Positions 36,052 to 45,040 of a DNA stretch of 64,000 nt are shown one piece after another; position 1 is the stretch's first letter, and every line of letters starts with the position of its first letter. Location of the stretch: positions 372,001 through 436,000 of the forward strand of contig NZ_JAAIXY010000002.1 of assembly GCF_010894455.1 (NCBI RefSeq). The letters run 5' to 3'. Source of the stretch: Myxococcus eversor. Lineage in GTDB: Bacteria; Myxococcota; Myxococcia; Myxococcales; Myxococcaceae. The notes beneath the pieces are model-generated. The model was not told the DNA's origin. It searched no databases and saw only the letters and a list, made by a program, of their open reading frames with translations. Position numbers and translations under genes: made by a program.

Positions 36052-36750
36052 TCAACCCTGGCGCGCACCAGCGCCCACATTCATCAGGGCGGTGCAGAGG
36101 GGACACGCCGTGGGCCCGTGGGGCACGTCGCGGCGGTGCAGGTCCAGCACGGCGCGGGAGATTTCCGCCAGCTCGCGGCGCACCTCACGCCGCGCGCCCT
36201 TCACGCGGGCAATCTTCAGGTTGTCGTAGCTCGTCGTCTGGTGACGCATCCACGCGATGACGGCGGCCTCCGCGCGGCGCTCCACGGGGATGCGCTCCGT
36301 GCGGGCCACGGTGCCGCTGCCCACGGGCGTGGCATGCGCGGCGACGAGCACGGCCAGCCGCTTGCCGTGGGGCAACCACGCGGGGGAGAAGGCGAGGAAG
36401 CGCAGCACGGCGTTGGCGAAGTCGACCTCGTACTGCTCCTGCTCGCGGGCGCGGCGGTCTCGGCCAGCGGCCAGCTTCTTCGCGTAGGCGGGCGTGGCGC
36501 GCTCGGACTCCAGCGCGGCGCGGGCCTGGTGGATGTGCGGCTCGGGGGCCCACACGCCTCGGGAGAACAGCTTGCGGCCCACCTTCTCCACCACCGTCCA
36601 GGTGGGGCCGGCGGCCTTCACGCGACGGGTGAGGCCCGCGTCACCGGGGGGCAGAAGGGCCCAGCCCTCCGGCACGGAGAGCACGCGTCCATCCGGGGCA
36701 CGCACGCGGCGAGGGTCGGGGGTGGGAGCGAACGTCAGGGATTCAGGCAT
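36052..36750 (-). CDS. DUF2293 domain protein
   Basis: A 232-residue soluble protein. The segment WMRHQTTSYDNLKIARVKG with the following RREVRRELAEISRAV matches the DUF2293 domain. The N-terminal third contains a proline-rich, strand-like stretch (DGRVLSVPEGWALLPPGD), and the C-terminus has a CPLC pair (GPTACPLCTALM) that could bind a metal. Function is unknown. I start at ATG 36750, because sequence upstream in this frame overlaps the divergent ribonuclease Z gene. Confidence 0.75.
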   Translation of the reverse strand: MPESLTFAPTPDPRRVRAPDGRVLSVPEGWALLPPGDAGLTRRVKAAGPTWTVVEKVGRKLFSRGVWAPEPHIHQARAALESERATPAYAKKLAAGRDRRAREQEQYEVDFANAVLRFLAFSPAWLPHGKRLAVLVAAHATPVGSGTVARTERIPVERRAEAAVIAWMRHQTTSYDNLKIARVKGARREVRRELAEISRAVLDLHRRDVPHGPTACPLCTALMNVGAGARQG

Positions 36751-36862
36751 GGCGGTGTCTGGGACGGCGGCCTCATAACACGGGCGGCTCCAAACCCTGC
36801 TAAATGGCGCCTCGCGCCGTGGGTGTGGCGCGGGAGACTCTCTTCGCGTGGGAAGTGCCGGC

Positions 36863-37789
36863 ATGTCCCTCCTCAAGCTCACGTTCCTCGGCACGTCCGC
36901 CGCCCAGCCCACGCTGCACCGCAACCTGTCCGGGCTCGCCGTGAAGGCGGACACGGACCTGCTCCTGTTCGACTGCGGCGAGGGCAGCCAGCGACAGATG
37001 GTGCGCTTTGGCACCGGCTTCACGGTGGACGCGGTCTTCTTCACGCACTTCCACGCCGACCACTACCTGGGAATCATCGGCTTCCTGCGCACCCTGGGGA
37101 TGATGGGGCGCGAGCACGCCATCCACCTGTATGGCCCGCCGCCCGCGCGGCGCCTCCTGCACCAGGCCGTGCACCTGGGCGTGGAGGCCATGTCCTTCCC
37201 CATCGAAATCCACGAGGTGAAGGACGGCGACGTCATCCGCCGCGACGGCTACTCGCTGCACGTGGTGGGCGTGGACCACCGCATCAACGCGCTGGCGTAC
37301 GCGCTGGTGGAGGATGGCCGGCCGGGGCGCTTCCACGTGGAGAAGGCGCGCGAGCTGGGCGTGCCCCCGGGCCCCAGCTTCGGCAAGCTCCAGAAGGGAG
37401 AGGCCGTGACGCTGGAGGACGGGCGGACGGTGACGCCTGCGGACGTGCTGGGCCCGCCGCGCCCCGGACGCCGGGTGGTCATCTCCGGAGACACGCGGCC
37501 GTGCGCCGCGGTGGTCAACGCGTCGAAGGACGCGGACCTCCTCATCCACGAGTCCACCTTCTCCGATGACGAGCAGGAGCGCGCGGAGGAGACGCACCAC
37601 TCCACGGCCCGGGAGGCGGCATGGGTGGCGCGTGAGGCGGGAGCGCGGCGGCTGATTCTCACCCACCTGTCCAGCCGCCACGACACGGACCCCGCGAAGC
37701 TGCTCACGCAGGCGCGCGAGGAGTACAAGGGCCCGCTGGAAGTGGCGTACGACGGCCTCACCCTGGAGCTGCCGCTGCGCGACGAGTAG
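36863..37789 (+). CDS. rnz: Ribonuclease Z
   Basis: A 308-residue metallo-beta-lactamase-fold endonuclease that removes 3' trailers from tRNA precursors. The zinc motif THFHADH is at residues 61-67 (H62, H64, D66, H67). Further ligands follow in VVGVDHRINA, ISGDTRPC and LTHLSSRH. The length is typical of the bacterial short form. Start at ATG 36863 (MSLLKLTFLGTSAA); an upstream GTG at 36848 is less likely. It is divergent from the DUF2293 gene. Confidence 0.93.
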   Translation: MSLLKLTFLGTSAAQPTLHRNLSGLAVKADTDLLLFDCGEGSQRQMVRFGTGFTVDAVFFTHFHADHYLGIIGFLRTLGMMGREHAIHLYGPPPARRLLHQAVHLGVEAMSFPIEIHEVKDGDVIRRDGYSLHVVGVDHRINALAYALVEDGRPGRFHVEKARELGVPPGPSFGKLQKGEAVTLEDGRTVTPADVLGPPRPGRRVVISGDTRPCAAVVNASKDADLLIHESTFSDDEQERAEETHHSTAREAAWVAREAGARRLILTHLSSRHDTDPAKLLTQAREEYKGPLEVAYDGLTLELPLRDE

Positions 37790-37819
37790 CGCGCGCGAGC
37801 GGCGGCTCGTGGGGAAGCG

Positions 37820-38350
37820 CTACTGGACCTTGTCGGCCTCGGCGCGCAGCGTGGCGGCGGACTCGGCGTCCACCTTCTGGAGCAGCTCCCACTCCAGCTC
37901 CGCGTCGCGGTTGATGTTGCCGCCGTCGGCCCGGACGCTCGTCTCATTCAGCTCCTGGGAACGGCCGCCGGAGCTCGCGCTCTTGGTTTCGGTGGCGAGT
38001 TGCTTGTGGAACTCGATGGCGCACTGGCCGGGGCCGCGCTCGGTCCCCTTGACGTGGTAGCGCACCTGCGTGGTGCCCAGCGACGAGGGGGCGCCGTGCA
38101 TCAGCCACTCGGAGGTCGCCTCGAAGCCCTGCGTACCGACGCGCAGCGAGTAGCCCTTCTCCTTGAGGAGGGCCAGCGCCTGCGGCCACACCTCGGCGAT
38201 GGGCTTGCGGTACACGTGGGTCCGCGTCTTGTCGTGCAGGAAGGCCTCGCGGCGGCGGCCGGCGCAACCCGCGGCGGTGGTCAGACAGAGGGCGGCGACG
38301 ACCAGCAGCGCGGTGGGCCCGAGCCGGGACTTGGACAGGTTCAGGTTCAT
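37820..38350 (-). CDS. Lipoprotein of unknown function
   Basis: A 176-residue lipoprotein: signal LLVVAALCLTTAAGC with the lipobox cysteine at about residue 29. The mature domain starts AFLHDKTRTHVYRKPIAEVW and looks like a small alpha/beta domain (LLKEKGYSLRVGTQGFEAT), reminiscent of periplasmic DUF-type domains, but I cannot name it. GGAG five bases before the ATG at 38350 sets the start. It is convergent with rnz, 31 bp away. Confidence 0.7.
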   Translation of the reverse strand: MNLNLSKSRLGPTALLVVAALCLTTAAGCAGRRREAFLHDKTRTHVYRKPIAEVWPQALALLKEKGYSLRVGTQGFEATSEWLMHGAPSSLGTTQVRYHVKGTERGPGQCAIEFHKQLATETKSASSGGRSQELNETSVRADGGNINRDAELEWELLQKVDAESAATLRAEADKVQ

Positions 38351-38424
38351 GACGACTCCAGGGAACGTGAGACGCCGCAACATCCCTCACGCCCCGGCTC
38401 GCGCCAAGTCCCCCGCTCCCCCCG

Positions 38425-39390
38425 TCAAGTCCCCCGGTCAGGAAGCTTGCGTGGGGCAACTATCTTTTCCCCGCCTGCCTTCGCTCGGGGTGTGGCCAAT
38501 GGTTGGCGCTCCAGGTGTTCGAGAATCTCCGAGGCCACGCGCTCGGGCGCCTCCAGCGGCGGGAAGTGGCCCACGCCCGCCAGGTATCGCACCTCCGGAG
38601 GTTGCTCGAAGTAGGGCTCCAGCCCCACCGTCAGCTCGCGGCCGAGCGCGGTGTCCTCCTCCCCCCAGACGAGGCGGAAGGGCGCGCGGATGCGCGGGTA
38701 GGTCCGGAGCAGTCGCCTGGCCCCTCCCGGAGTGAAGAGTCCTCGCAGGGCCTCGCGGTAGTAGTCCACGGCGGCCCGGGCCGCGTCCGGATGGGCCAGA
38801 TTCTCCGCGTAGGGCGCCAGGCGCGCGTCACTCACCTGGGCACCCTTCGCCATGCCGCGCCGCATGAGCGCGGGCACCCGCCGGCCCCCTTCGGCGGACA
38901 GGGCGCGCTCCGGGAGCCAGGGGAGCTGGAAGTAGAACATGTACCAGGAGCGGCGCAGTTGCGCGGGCCGCCAGATGCGCCGGGCCAGCACGGACGGGTG
39001 GGGGCAGTTCACCACCGTCAGCGTGGCCACGACGTCCGGGTGCATGGCGGCCACGTGGTAGGCGATGGCACCGCCCCAGTCATGTCCCACCAGGTGCACG
39101 GGCCGCCCCGGCTGGAGATGGCGGGCGAGCTGGTAGACGTCGTCGGCCAGCGTGTCCAGGTCGTAGCCCTTGCGAGGCCGGTCCGTGCCGCCATAGCCGC
39201 GCAGGTCTGGCGCCACCGCGTGGTAGCCCGCTGTGCCCAACAGCGGCAGCACCTCGCGCCAGCTCTCCGACAGCTCCGGGAAGCCGTGCAGCAGCAGCAC
39301 GAGGGGCCCGTCGGACGGCCCCGCCTCCAACGCCTGCATGCGCAGCGAGGCCAGCGGAATGGACAGGGAGGCGAGCGTGGAAGAGTCCAT
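38425..39390 (-). CDS. Alpha/beta hydrolase, epoxide-hydrolase-like
   Basis: A 321-residue cytosolic enzyme. The oxyanion motif is LLLHGFPELSESW (HGFPE at residues 35-39), the nucleophile elbow VGHDWGGAIA has Asp104, and the C-terminal catalytic His is in GVGHFPPLEAP; Asp/Glu near WGEEDT may complete the triad. An Asp nucleophile points to epoxide hydrolase or haloalkane dehalogenase rather than esterase, and the HGFPE motif favours epoxide hydrolase. Start at ATG 39390; the frame stays open far upstream, antisense to the amidohydrolase gene. The true substrate is unknown. Confidence 0.85.
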   Translation of the reverse strand: MDSSTLASLSIPLASLRMQALEAGPSDGPLVLLLHGFPELSESWREVLPLLGTAGYHAVAPDLRGYGGTDRPRKGYDLDTLADDVYQLARHLQPGRPVHLVGHDWGGAIAYHVAAMHPDVVATLTVVNCPHPSVLARRIWRPAQLRRSWYMFYFQLPWLPERALSAEGGRRVPALMRRGMAKGAQVSDARLAPYAENLAHPDAARAAVDYYREALRGLFTPGGARRLLRTYPRIRAPFRLVWGEEDTALGRELTVGLEPYFEQPPEVRYLAGVGHFPPLEAPERVASEILEHLERQPLATPRAKAGGEKIVAPRKLPDRGT

Positions 39391-39546
39391 GGGCGCGCAC
39401 GTTAGGCGCCGCGAGCCTGGACTTGGGGGACCTTCGTGCCGCCTCGCGTTGGACTCCGGACGCTGGCCCGCGCGAGGCGGGTGCGCCAGAGTGTCGCGCG
39501 CCCGTCCCCAACCCCGGGGCGGCCTCCCAGGCAGGTGCGCGAAACG

Positions 39547-41232
39547 ATGCTGCGACGACTCGGCGGACTCCTCGGTGCGGTGCTCCTTCTCTCGGCCCTT
39601 GGCGGCTGCACGCGCAACACGCCGGGCGCCGAAGCCACGGGCACGTCGGTGTACGTGGCGAAGCGCATCCGCACGCTGGACGCGGCGCGGCCCCAGGTCG
39701 AGGCGCTCGCGGTGCGCGAGGGCAAGGTGCTGGCCACGGGCACACGCGACGAGGTGCTGGCGGCCGCGGGCCCCGGCGCGCGCGTGGTGGACCTGGGCGA
39801 TGCCACGGTGGTGCCGGGCCTGACGGACTCGCACGGCCACCTCTCCGCGCTGGGCCAGTGGGAGGCGACGGTGAGCCTCTTGGGGGCGACCTCCAAGGAG
39901 GAGGCCGTGGCGCGCGTCGCGGCGGCGCCGAGCACCTCGTACCAGGGCGAGTGGCTCGTCGGTCAGGGGTGGGACCAGAACGACTGGACGGAGAAGGCCT
40001 TCCCCACCCGGCAGGATTTGGACGCGAAGCACCCTGGCGTACCGGTGATGCTGACGCGCATCGATGGACACGCGGCGTGGGTCAACAGCGAGGCCCTGCG
40101 GCGCGCGGGCGTCACGCGCGACACGAAGGACCCGGATGGCGGACGGATTCTGCGCGGCGCGAATGGCGAGCCCACCGGCATCCTCGTGGACAACGCCATG
40201 GGCCTCGTCTACGCGGTGCTGCCTCCGCTGACGGAGGAGCAGCTCTCCGCCCAGCTCACCGCGGCGCTCGCCCGGGCCGCGCGCGTGGGCCTCACCGGCG
40301 TGCACGACGCGGGCATGGACCTGCGCACCTTCCGCCTCCTCCAGCGCTGGGACAAGGAGGGCAAGCTGCCCCTGCGCGTCTACGCCATGGCGGATGGACA
40401 GACGTCGGACCGGGAGACGTACCTGCGCGACGGCCCCTATCAGGGCGAACGCCTCACGCTGCGCGCGGTGAAGCTCAGCCTGGACGGCGCGCTGGGCAGC
40501 CGGGGCGCGGCGCTGCACCAGGACTACAGCGACGAGCCCGGGCACCGGGGCCTGTTGATGATGGCGCCGGAGGAGTACGAGCGGCGCGTGAGGGCCTTCA
40601 TGGCCGCGGGCTTCCAGGTGTGCACGCATGCGATTGGAGACCGCGCCAACACGCTGGTGCTGGACACGCTGACGCGCGCGGCCGAGGCCACGGGCACGAA
40701 GGACGGCCGCCACCGCGTGGAGCACGCGCAGGTGATGCGATTGGAGGACATCGACCGGCTGGGGCGCGGCGGCTTCCTGGCCAGCGTGCAGCCCACACAC
40801 GCCACCAGCGACATGCCCTGGGCGGAGGCCCGCGTGGGTGCCGAGCGGATTCGAGGCGCGTACGCGTGGCAGCGGCTGAAGGCCTCCGGCGCGGTGCTGG
40901 CGTTGGGCAGCGACTTCCCGGTGGAGCGGCCGGACGTGCTCGCGGGCCTCTACGCGGCGCGCACGAGGCAGGACGCGCGCGGCACGCCCGAGAATGGCTG
41001 GTACGCGGACCAGCGGCTGAGCGGCGAGGAGGCCCTGGAGGGCTTCACGGTGGGCGCGGCATACGCCTCCTTCGCGGAGGCTCGGCGCGGACGATTGCAG
41101 CCCGGTATGGACGCGGACTTCGTCGTGCTGTCGGTGGACCCGGTGGACGCGCCCGTCGCCGAGCTGCCAGGCGCCCAGGTGCGCCTGACAGTCGTGGGCG
41201 GCGACGAAGTCTACCGCGCAACGGAGAAGTGA
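39547..41232 (+). CDS. Lipoprotein amidohydrolase (YtcJ-like, amidohydrolase 3)
   Basis: A 561-residue enzyme of the amidohydrolase superfamily. The metal motif is DSHGHLSAL near residue 98, with later landmarks VCTHAIGDRAN, HRVEHAQVMR and LALGSDFPVE. The N-terminus MLRRLGGLLGAVLLLSALGG followed by Cys is a lipoprotein signal, so the enzyme should act in the periplasm or at the surface. The start is ATG 39547; the upstream frame is open to 39436 without a good ribosome-binding site. Family members hydrolyse amide-type bonds in varied small molecules; the substrate is unknown. Its 3' end is 8 bp from the convergent DUF4139-like gene. Confidence 0.85.
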   Translation: MLRRLGGLLGAVLLLSALGGCTRNTPGAEATGTSVYVAKRIRTLDAARPQVEALAVREGKVLATGTRDEVLAAAGPGARVVDLGDATVVPGLTDSHGHLSALGQWEATVSLLGATSKEEAVARVAAAPSTSYQGEWLVGQGWDQNDWTEKAFPTRQDLDAKHPGVPVMLTRIDGHAAWVNSEALRRAGVTRDTKDPDGGRILRGANGEPTGILVDNAMGLVYAVLPPLTEEQLSAQLTAALARAARVGLTGVHDAGMDLRTFRLLQRWDKEGKLPLRVYAMADGQTSDRETYLRDGPYQGERLTLRAVKLSLDGALGSRGAALHQDYSDEPGHRGLLMMAPEEYERRVRAFMAAGFQVCTHAIGDRANTLVLDTLTRAAEATGTKDGRHRVEHAQVMRLEDIDRLGRGGFLASVQPTHATSDMPWAEARVGAERIRGAYAWQRLKASGAVLALGSDFPVERPDVLAGLYAARTRQDARGTPENGWYADQRLSGEEALEGFTVGAAYASFAEARRGRLQPGMDADFVVLSVDPVDAPVAELPGAQVRLTVVGGDEVYRATEK

Positions 41233-41239
41233 GTGCCGC

Positions 41240-43246
41240 CTAGAAGGCGGCCTCCGAGCTGAGCGACTGGACGCGGCGGTTGAGCTCCTCTTGAGCCACC
41301 TGCCGCTCCTTCGCCAGACGCTCCAGGTCGCGGGTGATGGCCTCCAGCCGGTCCTCCTGCTCGTTGAGCTTGGCCACGAAGCGCTCGGCCAGCTCACGCT
41401 GGGACACGCCGCTCTTGAGCGACTCGATGTTGGCGCGGATGCGCTCCTGGTCCTTGAAGAGCTGGGCGCGCTCGGCGGTGAGCTGCTGCTCGTCGCGCGT
41501 CAGCGCCGCCACGCGCTCGCGGATGGCGATGACTTCGCGCAGCGCGTCCGCCATCTTCGCGTCCACGTAGCGCTGCGACAGGAAGAAGGCCACGTCGTCC
41601 GGGCCCGCGCTGGAGACGGAGTACTGCCGGTGGCCGCGCGTGCGCTCGGACACCACCAGCTCGTCCTGCGAGCCCGGGGCCAGCTCGCGCTTGAAGCGCC
41701 AGAAGCCGTCCGTCGTCTCCGCGGGCGCGGGCATGTCCTTCTCCAGCTCCCAGCCCGTGCGCGGGTGCTCCACGTAGAGGACCTGCGCCCGCTTCCCCTT
41801 GTTGCGCACCAGGTACTTCGTGCGCCGCACGTGGAAGTACTCCACCACCAGCGAGCCCCGGCTCACCACCGCGCGGAACACCGGCCCGTCCTCCGTGTTG
41901 TCCTCCACGGAGACGACGCAGCCCAGCTCCACCGCGTACGGCACGAAGCGCGTGTCCAGCGGCTTCATGGTGTCGAGCATCGCCTCGCCCACGTACCGCT
42001 CGTCCTCCGTCACCGTCACCGGCCCGCCCTCCAGCGTCAGGCCCGTGGTGTTCTTCAGCTCGATGCAGGCCATGGGGTTCTTCTCGCGCGTCGTGCGGTT
42101 GTAGAGGAGCACCCGGCGGCCCTCGAAGGGCTTGTGGAGGATGGGCACCAGCGCGCTCTGGTTGCGGTGCACCGTCACCGGGCGGTCCACGCCGTACTCG
42201 AAGAGGTCCCCCACATCCTTCGTCAGCGTCGTCACCTGGTTGCTCTGCTCCATCACCTCGCGCAGCCGGGGGCCACCGCCACGGGCCGCACCTCCCACCA
42301 GGCTCGCCTCCTTGCGCATCTTCTTGGAGCGCTCCGGAGCCGCGGCGGCGGGTCCGGCGCTCGCCATCGGCATGGCCGCCTCGCTCTCCATCATGTCCAT
42401 CGAGCCGCCGAAGCTCTCCTCCGGAATCACCGGCGCGGCGGCGGCCTCCGTGCGCACCTCCACCACGGGCCGCCTCATGTAGCGGGGGTTGTAGAGGTCA
42501 TGCACGAAGGACACCGGCAGCCCCGCGACGAGCGCCAGCGACACGTCCACCCAGTCCTCGTCTCCCGTGTTGTCCACCAGCGCCCAGCCCTGGAGCAGCG
42601 GCGACTCGCCCTCATCCAGGAGGATGCGGTAGCTGGTCTTCCACACCGGCGCTTCCAACACGTAGCTGACGAAGACCTCCCGCTCACCCTCGCCGGAGGT
42701 GAGGATGGACATCCGCTTGCTGTCCTTCTTGTACGAGGACAGCACCGTGGCCAGGTAGAACTCCAGGTCCTTGCGCACCGCCTCGTCGAGGAACTCCAGC
42801 TCCGCGATGTCGAGCACGTCGAAGGTGCGCAGCGAGCCGCCCACCAGCAGCGTGAGGAAGGGCCGCACCACGCTCGTCTCGCCGGCCGCCACCGCGAGCG
42901 ACTCCAGGCCGATGATGGCGCCCTCCACCTGGCCGCCGCCCACCCGCGCCCGCACGCGCGCGCCCTTGATTTGACCGAGCAGCGCCGTGAGGCTGCCGTC
43001 CTCGGGAATGCGGATGGTGGCCTCCGAGAGCAGCTGCTCCAGCGGCTTGGTGGAGTCGTAGCTCACCGCCGACACCGAGCCGCCCGACAAGTCCAACACC
43101 GTCAGCGACTTCAGCACGTCGTTCATGTCGCGCGCCTTGAAGTCCAGGTGCAGCGTGTCGCTGCCCGTGACGCCGCCTCGGCGCTCGAAGTAGCCGACGC
43201 CATGCTTGTAGAGGACGACGCGACGGATGGGCAGGTTCGTGGCCAT
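41240..43246 (-). CDS. DUF4139 domain protein with C-terminal coiled coil
   Basis: A 668-residue protein. It begins LPIRRVVLYKHGVGYFERRG, a typical start of the DUF4139/mucoidy-inhibitor-like group, followed by beta-rich domains (YVLEAPVWKTSYRILLDEGE). A low-complexity Met/Ala/Ser linker lies near residues 285-325. The last ~100 residues (REVIAIRERVAALTRDEQQL and further heptads) form a coiled coil. There is no signal peptide or membrane helix. ATG 43246 is used. Function unknown; possibly a structural or assembly factor. It is divergent from the next lipoprotein gene and convergent with the amidohydrolase gene. Confidence 0.65.
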   Translation of the reverse strand: MATNLPIRRVVLYKHGVGYFERRGGVTGSDTLHLDFKARDMNDVLKSLTVLDLSGGSVSAVSYDSTKPLEQLLSEATIRIPEDGSLTALLGQIKGARVRARVGGGQVEGAIIGLESLAVAAGETSVVRPFLTLLVGGSLRTFDVLDIAELEFLDEAVRKDLEFYLATVLSSYKKDSKRMSILTSGEGEREVFVSYVLEAPVWKTSYRILLDEGESPLLQGWALVDNTGDEDWVDVSLALVAGLPVSFVHDLYNPRYMRRPVVEVRTEAAAAPVIPEESFGGSMDMMESEAAMPMASAGPAAAAPERSKKMRKEASLVGGAARGGGPRLREVMEQSNQVTTLTKDVGDLFEYGVDRPVTVHRNQSALVPILHKPFEGRRVLLYNRTTREKNPMACIELKNTTGLTLEGGPVTVTEDERYVGEAMLDTMKPLDTRFVPYAVELGCVVSVEDNTEDGPVFRAVVSRGSLVVEYFHVRRTKYLVRNKGKRAQVLYVEHPRTGWELEKDMPAPAETTDGFWRFKRELAPGSQDELVVSERTRGHRQYSVSSAGPDDVAFFLSQRYVDAKMADALREVIAIRERVAALTRDEQQLTAERAQLFKDQERIRANIESLKSGVSQRELAERFVAKLNEQEDRLEAITRDLERLAKERQVAQEELNRRVQSLSSEAAF

Positions 43247-43351
43247 GAGCGATGGAACTCCAGGAAGTTGGGGACAGCCTGCGCTCCGGTGTATCAAGCC
43301 CGCCCAGGGGTCGCGCAATGCCGCGCTCAAGCCCCACGAGGTGTCGCCCGA

Positions 43352-44584
43352 ATGCGAAAGCCCACCGCAACCTTCCTGTCACGTTCCGCGCTGATGTGCG
43401 CGGCGCTGGCGTTTGGCGCCGGCTGTGAGAGCACGAAGCCGCGCGCCGTGAGTCCCACTGACGGCGTGCCCGTGACGCAAGGCGGCGCGGCGGAGGCCCC
43501 CACCGGTACGGCCGCGCCGGAAGCTCCCACGTCGACGCAGGGGAAATCCCCCTGGCATCGCGCCCGGGTGGGAGACCGGGTCGTCTATTCGTTCTCCGCG
43601 ATTCGCACGCCGCCCCGCGAGGCGCAGGGCGGCTCGGCGGCGGCGGGGAAGCTGACCCTGGAGGTGGCGGCGGTGGAGGGCTCGCGCGTGTGGCTGACGC
43701 TCGACATCGTCGATGACGCGGGCAGCCCGCTGACGCAGCCGAAGCTTGCGCGTCGGCTGGTGCTCCCCATGCGCGTGGACGCCTCCAGGCCGTTGGCGGT
43801 GGCGCGCGAGGGCACGGAGACGACCGAGCAACCCTCGGCCGCCGGCCGCACGTGGGAGGCGAAACGTTACCTGCGCGACAATCGTCCCGTGGATGGTCCG
43901 CTGGAGAACCGGCTGTACGCGGTGGACGCGGGGCCGCTGTACCTGACGAACGGACTGCTCGACGCGAGCACCACGCTGTCCGGCTTCGGCGGCGCGGGCA
44001 GCCATCAACTCACGCTGGTGTCGATGCGCCAGGGGGCGGAGGGCGCGGGCACGGCGCCGGACCTGGAGTGGCCGCTGGGTCCTGGTACGTGGTTCGACCG
44101 GGAGATGGAGGCGGATGGCACGAAGACGGTGCTGCGCACGTGTCAGTCGGCCGAGGCTGGCTTCGTGCTGCGCACGGAGGCGCCGGTGAATCCCGCGGTG
44201 GATGAGGCGCCGTGCCAGGACTTCTCCCAGGCGAGCGTGCAGCCGCTGGAGGAGGTGCTGCTGTCGTTCATCTCGATGGGGCTGGAGCCCAAGCAGTGGC
44301 CGCCGGTCGTCCCCAATGCGGCGCCCGCGGTGCGCGAGACGCTGGCGGTGGGCGCCAAGCGGGTGTCGGCCCTCCTGGTCGACTCCACGGAGGGACCGGC
44401 GAACGCGAAGCAGGTGCGGACGCAGGGGTTCGCCGCGGACCCGTGGGAGAAGACGTTGGGCGGGCTGGCGCACGAGGCGCGCTTCGAGCCGCTGTCCGAC
44501 TTCACCTATCGCGTCTCGCCCAAGGGCAAGCGTGAGTCGCAGGGCGGCGCGAAGCTGACGGGCTTTGGTGCCTGGCAGCCGTGA
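43352..44584 (+). CDS. Lipoprotein of unknown function
   Basis: A 410-residue lipoprotein: the signal LSRSALMCAALAFGAGC gives a lipobox cysteine near residue 25. A Thr/Ala/Pro-rich linker of about 45 residues separates the anchor from a beta-rich domain (HRARVGDRVVYSFSA, RTWEAKRYLRDNRPV) with no recognised motif. GAGG precedes the ATG at 43352. Its stop overlaps the start of the DUF4286 gene (GTGA), so the two form an operon. Confidence 0.75.
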   Translation: MRKPTATFLSRSALMCAALAFGAGCESTKPRAVSPTDGVPVTQGGAAEAPTGTAAPEAPTSTQGKSPWHRARVGDRVVYSFSAIRTPPREAQGGSAAAGKLTLEVAAVEGSRVWLTLDIVDDAGSPLTQPKLARRLVLPMRVDASRPLAVAREGTETTEQPSAAGRTWEAKRYLRDNRPVDGPLENRLYAVDAGPLYLTNGLLDASTTLSGFGGAGSHQLTLVSMRQGAEGAGTAPDLEWPLGPGTWFDREMEADGTKTVLRTCQSAEAGFVLRTEAPVNPAVDEAPCQDFSQASVQPLEEVLLSFISMGLEPKQWPPVVPNAAPAVRETLAVGAKRVSALLVDSTEGPANAKQVRTQGFAADPWEKTLGGLAHEARFEPLSDFTYRVSPKGKRESQGGAKLTGFGAWQP

Positions 44585-44898
44585 CGGCGCTCTACACGGT
44601 GGTCATCGAGGTGGAGCCCGGGGCCGAGGACGCGTGGAACCCGTGGCATGAGGGGACACATGTCCCCGAGGTGCTGCGGGAGCCCGGGTTCCTCGGCTGC
44701 CGCAAGTGGCGCGATACCGAGCCCGCGAAGGACGGGTGGGCCCGGTACGTGTGTCACTTCGAGCTGGCCGGTGAAGCGGACTTCCAACGCTACACGGTCA
44801 GCGACGCGGCGAAGCACCTGCGCGCGGAGTCACTGGCCCGCTTCGGGACGGTGACGCGGTATTCGCGGCAGGTGCTCACCGAGGTGAAGCGGTTCTGA
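44581..44898 (+). CDS. DUF4286 family small protein
   Basis: A 105-residue protein with a compact ferredoxin-like pattern: ALYTVVIEVEPGAEDAW at the start, WHEGTHVPEVLREPGFL, and GWARYVCHFELAGEADFQRY. This resembles DUF4286 (antibiotic-biosynthesis-monooxygenase-like) proteins. The start is GTG 44581, overlapping the previous stop by four bases. Biochemical role unknown. Confidence 0.65.
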   Translation: MTALYTVVIEVEPGAEDAWNPWHEGTHVPEVLREPGFLGCRKWRDTEPAKDGWARYVCHFELAGEADFQRYTVSDAAKHLRAESLARFGTVTRYSRQVLTEVKRF

Positions 44899-45040
44899 CG
44901 TGGGCGGCGCCCGCGAGGTGAACTCGCGGGCGTCGGCCGGTAGCTCCAGACACCCCGCCACCAGGCGCGCAGTGTCCTCTTTTGCCAATTCCTGCCCAGG
45001 GCTCATCGCTGTCCCTTGAGCCGCGAGCGTGGGAAGTACA

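Noticed and set aside
36848..36862. Upstream GTG start for ribonuclease Z
   Set aside because: The ATG at 36863 gives the usual N-terminus of the family; the extra residues MGSAG are not conserved-looking.
39391..41397. Longer version of the alpha/beta hydrolase gene
   Set aside because: The frame remains open upstream but is antisense to the amidohydrolase; the domain starts at 39390.
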